Source of the DNA: Siphonodentalium dalli
Lineage: Eukaryota; Mollusca; Scaphopoda; Gadilida; Siphonodentaliidae
Direction of reading: 5' to 3'
Assembly (NCBI GenBank): GCA_032622095.1
Contig: CP136064.1
Span: 277,909,614-277,973,613, forward strand
Length of the DNA stretch: 64,000 bases
A program made the translations under genes and the position numbers. The notes below the pieces were generated by a model. It made no database searches, was not told the DNA's origin, and saw only the letters and a list, made by a program, of their open reading frames with translations. Shown here piece after piece: positions 62,868-64,000 of the stretch (positions are counted from its first letter, which is position 1; each line of letters begins with the position of its first letter).

Positions 62868-62894
62868 CCCCCCCCCCCCCCCCCCCCCCCCCCC
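62868..62894. repeat. Poly-C run (27)
   Basis: It directly follows the broken family E end. Confidence 0.92.
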
Positions 62895-62979
62895 TTGACC
62901 TCCCCTCCTTCCATTAGAGCGCAAAAGGGGCAACTGCCTCCTTTCAGACCTTGCTTCTCACGCTTCTGTCTACAAAAAC

Positions 62980-63040
62980 ACATTAAGCTAGTAGAAAACA
63001 CATTAAGCTAGTAGAAAACACATTAAGCTAGTAGAAAAAA
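62980..63040. repeat. 20-bp repeat, 3 copies
   Basis: CATTAAGCTAGTAGAAAACA three times in a row, the last one ending in an A run. Confidence 0.93.
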
Positions 63041-63079
63041 AAACAAAAACAATTTGATTCAGCAGAAGTACATGTAGTT

Positions 63080-63980
63080 ATGTTATACACCAAAACCGAG
63101 AGCCCCCTGACCCTCCCTAACTGGTTCATGTTATACACCAAAACCGAGAGCCCCCTGACCCTCCCTAACTGGTTCATGTTATACACCAAAACCGAGGGCC
63201 CCTGACCCTCCCTAACTGGTTCATGTTATACACCAAATCCGAGGGCCCCTGACCCTCCCTAACTGGTTCATGTTATACACCAAAACCGAGGGCCCCTGAC
63301 CCTCCCTAACTGGTTCATGTTATACACCAAAACCGAGGGCCCCCTGACCCTCCCTAACTGATTCATGTTATACACCAAAACCGAGGGCCCCCTGACCTTC
63401 CCTGACTGGTTCATGTTATACACCAAAACCGAGGGCCCCTGACCCTCCCTAACTGGTTCATGTTATACACCAAAACCGAGGGCCCCTGACCCTCCCTAAC
63501 TGGTTCATGTTATACACCAAAACCGAGGGCCCCTGACCCTCCCTAACTGGTTCATGTTATACACCAAAACCGAGGGCCCCTGACCCTCCCTAACTGGTTC
63601 ATGTTATACACCAAAACCGAGGGCCCCTGACCCTCCCTAACTGGTTCATGTTATACACCAAAACCGAGGGCCCCTGACCCTCCCTAACTGGTTCATGTTA
63701 TACACCAAAACCGAGGGCCCCTGACCCTCCCTAACTGGTTCATGTTATACATCAAAACCGAGGGCCCCCTGACCCTCCCTAACTGGTTCATGTTATACAC
63801 CAAAACCGAGGGCCCCTGACCCTCCCTAACTGGTTCATGTTATACACCAAAACCGAGGGCCCCTGACCCTCCCTAACTGGTTCATGTTATACACCAAAAC
63901 CGAGGGCCCCCTGACCCTCCCTAACTGGTTCATGTTATACACCAAAACCGAGGGCCCCCTGACCCTCCCTAACTGGTTCA
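63080..63980. repeat. 47-bp minisatellite, about 19 copies
   Basis: The unit is TTATACACCAAAACCGAGGG plus CCCCTGACCCTCCCTAACTG and GTTCATG. C-tract length (GGGCCC or GGGCCCC) varies between units; the first two units have GAGAGCC. Strand composition is asymmetric (C-rich top strand). The array ends about 20 bp before the right edge. Confidence 0.95.
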
Positions 63981-64000
63981 GATAGGGTGGGGTTGGAGAG

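Overview
The window looks like gene-poor, AT-rich DNA from an animal nuclear genome. A marine invertebrate, perhaps a bivalve mollusc, is my best guess, from the mixture of short palindromic DNA transposons, tRNA-headed SINEs and mobile-element-derived minisatellites; that is inference, not proof. I found no convincing protein-coding gene, rRNA, functional tRNA gene or transposase. Most long open frames are by-products of tandem arrays whose period is a multiple of three. Three weak coding candidates are listed with low confidence.

Most of the sequence is explained by a few non-autonomous (MITE-like) families, labelled here for reference. Family A: about 392 bp, TTAA target, termini CCCTTTACCCAACA, two 69-nt hairpins inside. 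Family B: about 213 bp, almost wholly palindromic, TA target, ends CAGTAATGCCC. Family C: about 420-450 bp when full, 8-bp target duplication, ends CAAGCCTG, with internal hairpins. Family D: TTAA target, ends CCCTTTCTATACTAAA, often carrying a 68-bp satellite. Family E: TTAA target, ends CCCTTTCATGAC, sharing the hairpin core of A. Family F: about 470 bp, ends AGGCCCACTTAA. Families G and H: hAT-like, with 8-bp duplications. Family J: large TA-flanked foldback. Family K: TA-flanked foldback. Family L: ATACCCCCACTTTCGAAG element. Two SINEs are also present.

Layout. 0-12 kb: families C, D, E, B, L and A, set in old duplicated host DNA. 12-20 kb: a G element, then minisatellites (60, 34, 36 and 39 bp) with C and B insertions. 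20-30 kb: E and F elements, a duplicated segment with weak open frames, a GC-rich island, the first 68-bp satellite array (25.8-27.5 kb) and a 30-bp array of about 53 copies (28.2-29.8 kb). 30-40 kb: local duplications, a SINE on the minus strand, a second G element and several short arrays. 40-57 kb: dense nested transposons, the 1.36-kb foldback J, a 31-bp array made of the end of family B, a SINE inside a C element, and a three-copy duplicated block (53.1-56.0 kb). 57-64 kb: the second 68-bp satellite inside a D element, then purine/pyrimidine arrays up to a 47-bp array at the right edge.

The most informative content is evolutionary. Several insertions can be compared with uninterrupted paralogous copies of their target inside this same window, which fixes element boundaries and target duplications without a database. 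Family B copies show matching substitutions in both arms of the palindrome. Several minisatellites appear to have grown from the ends or inner parts of mobile elements. All copy counts and period lengths were estimated by eye.
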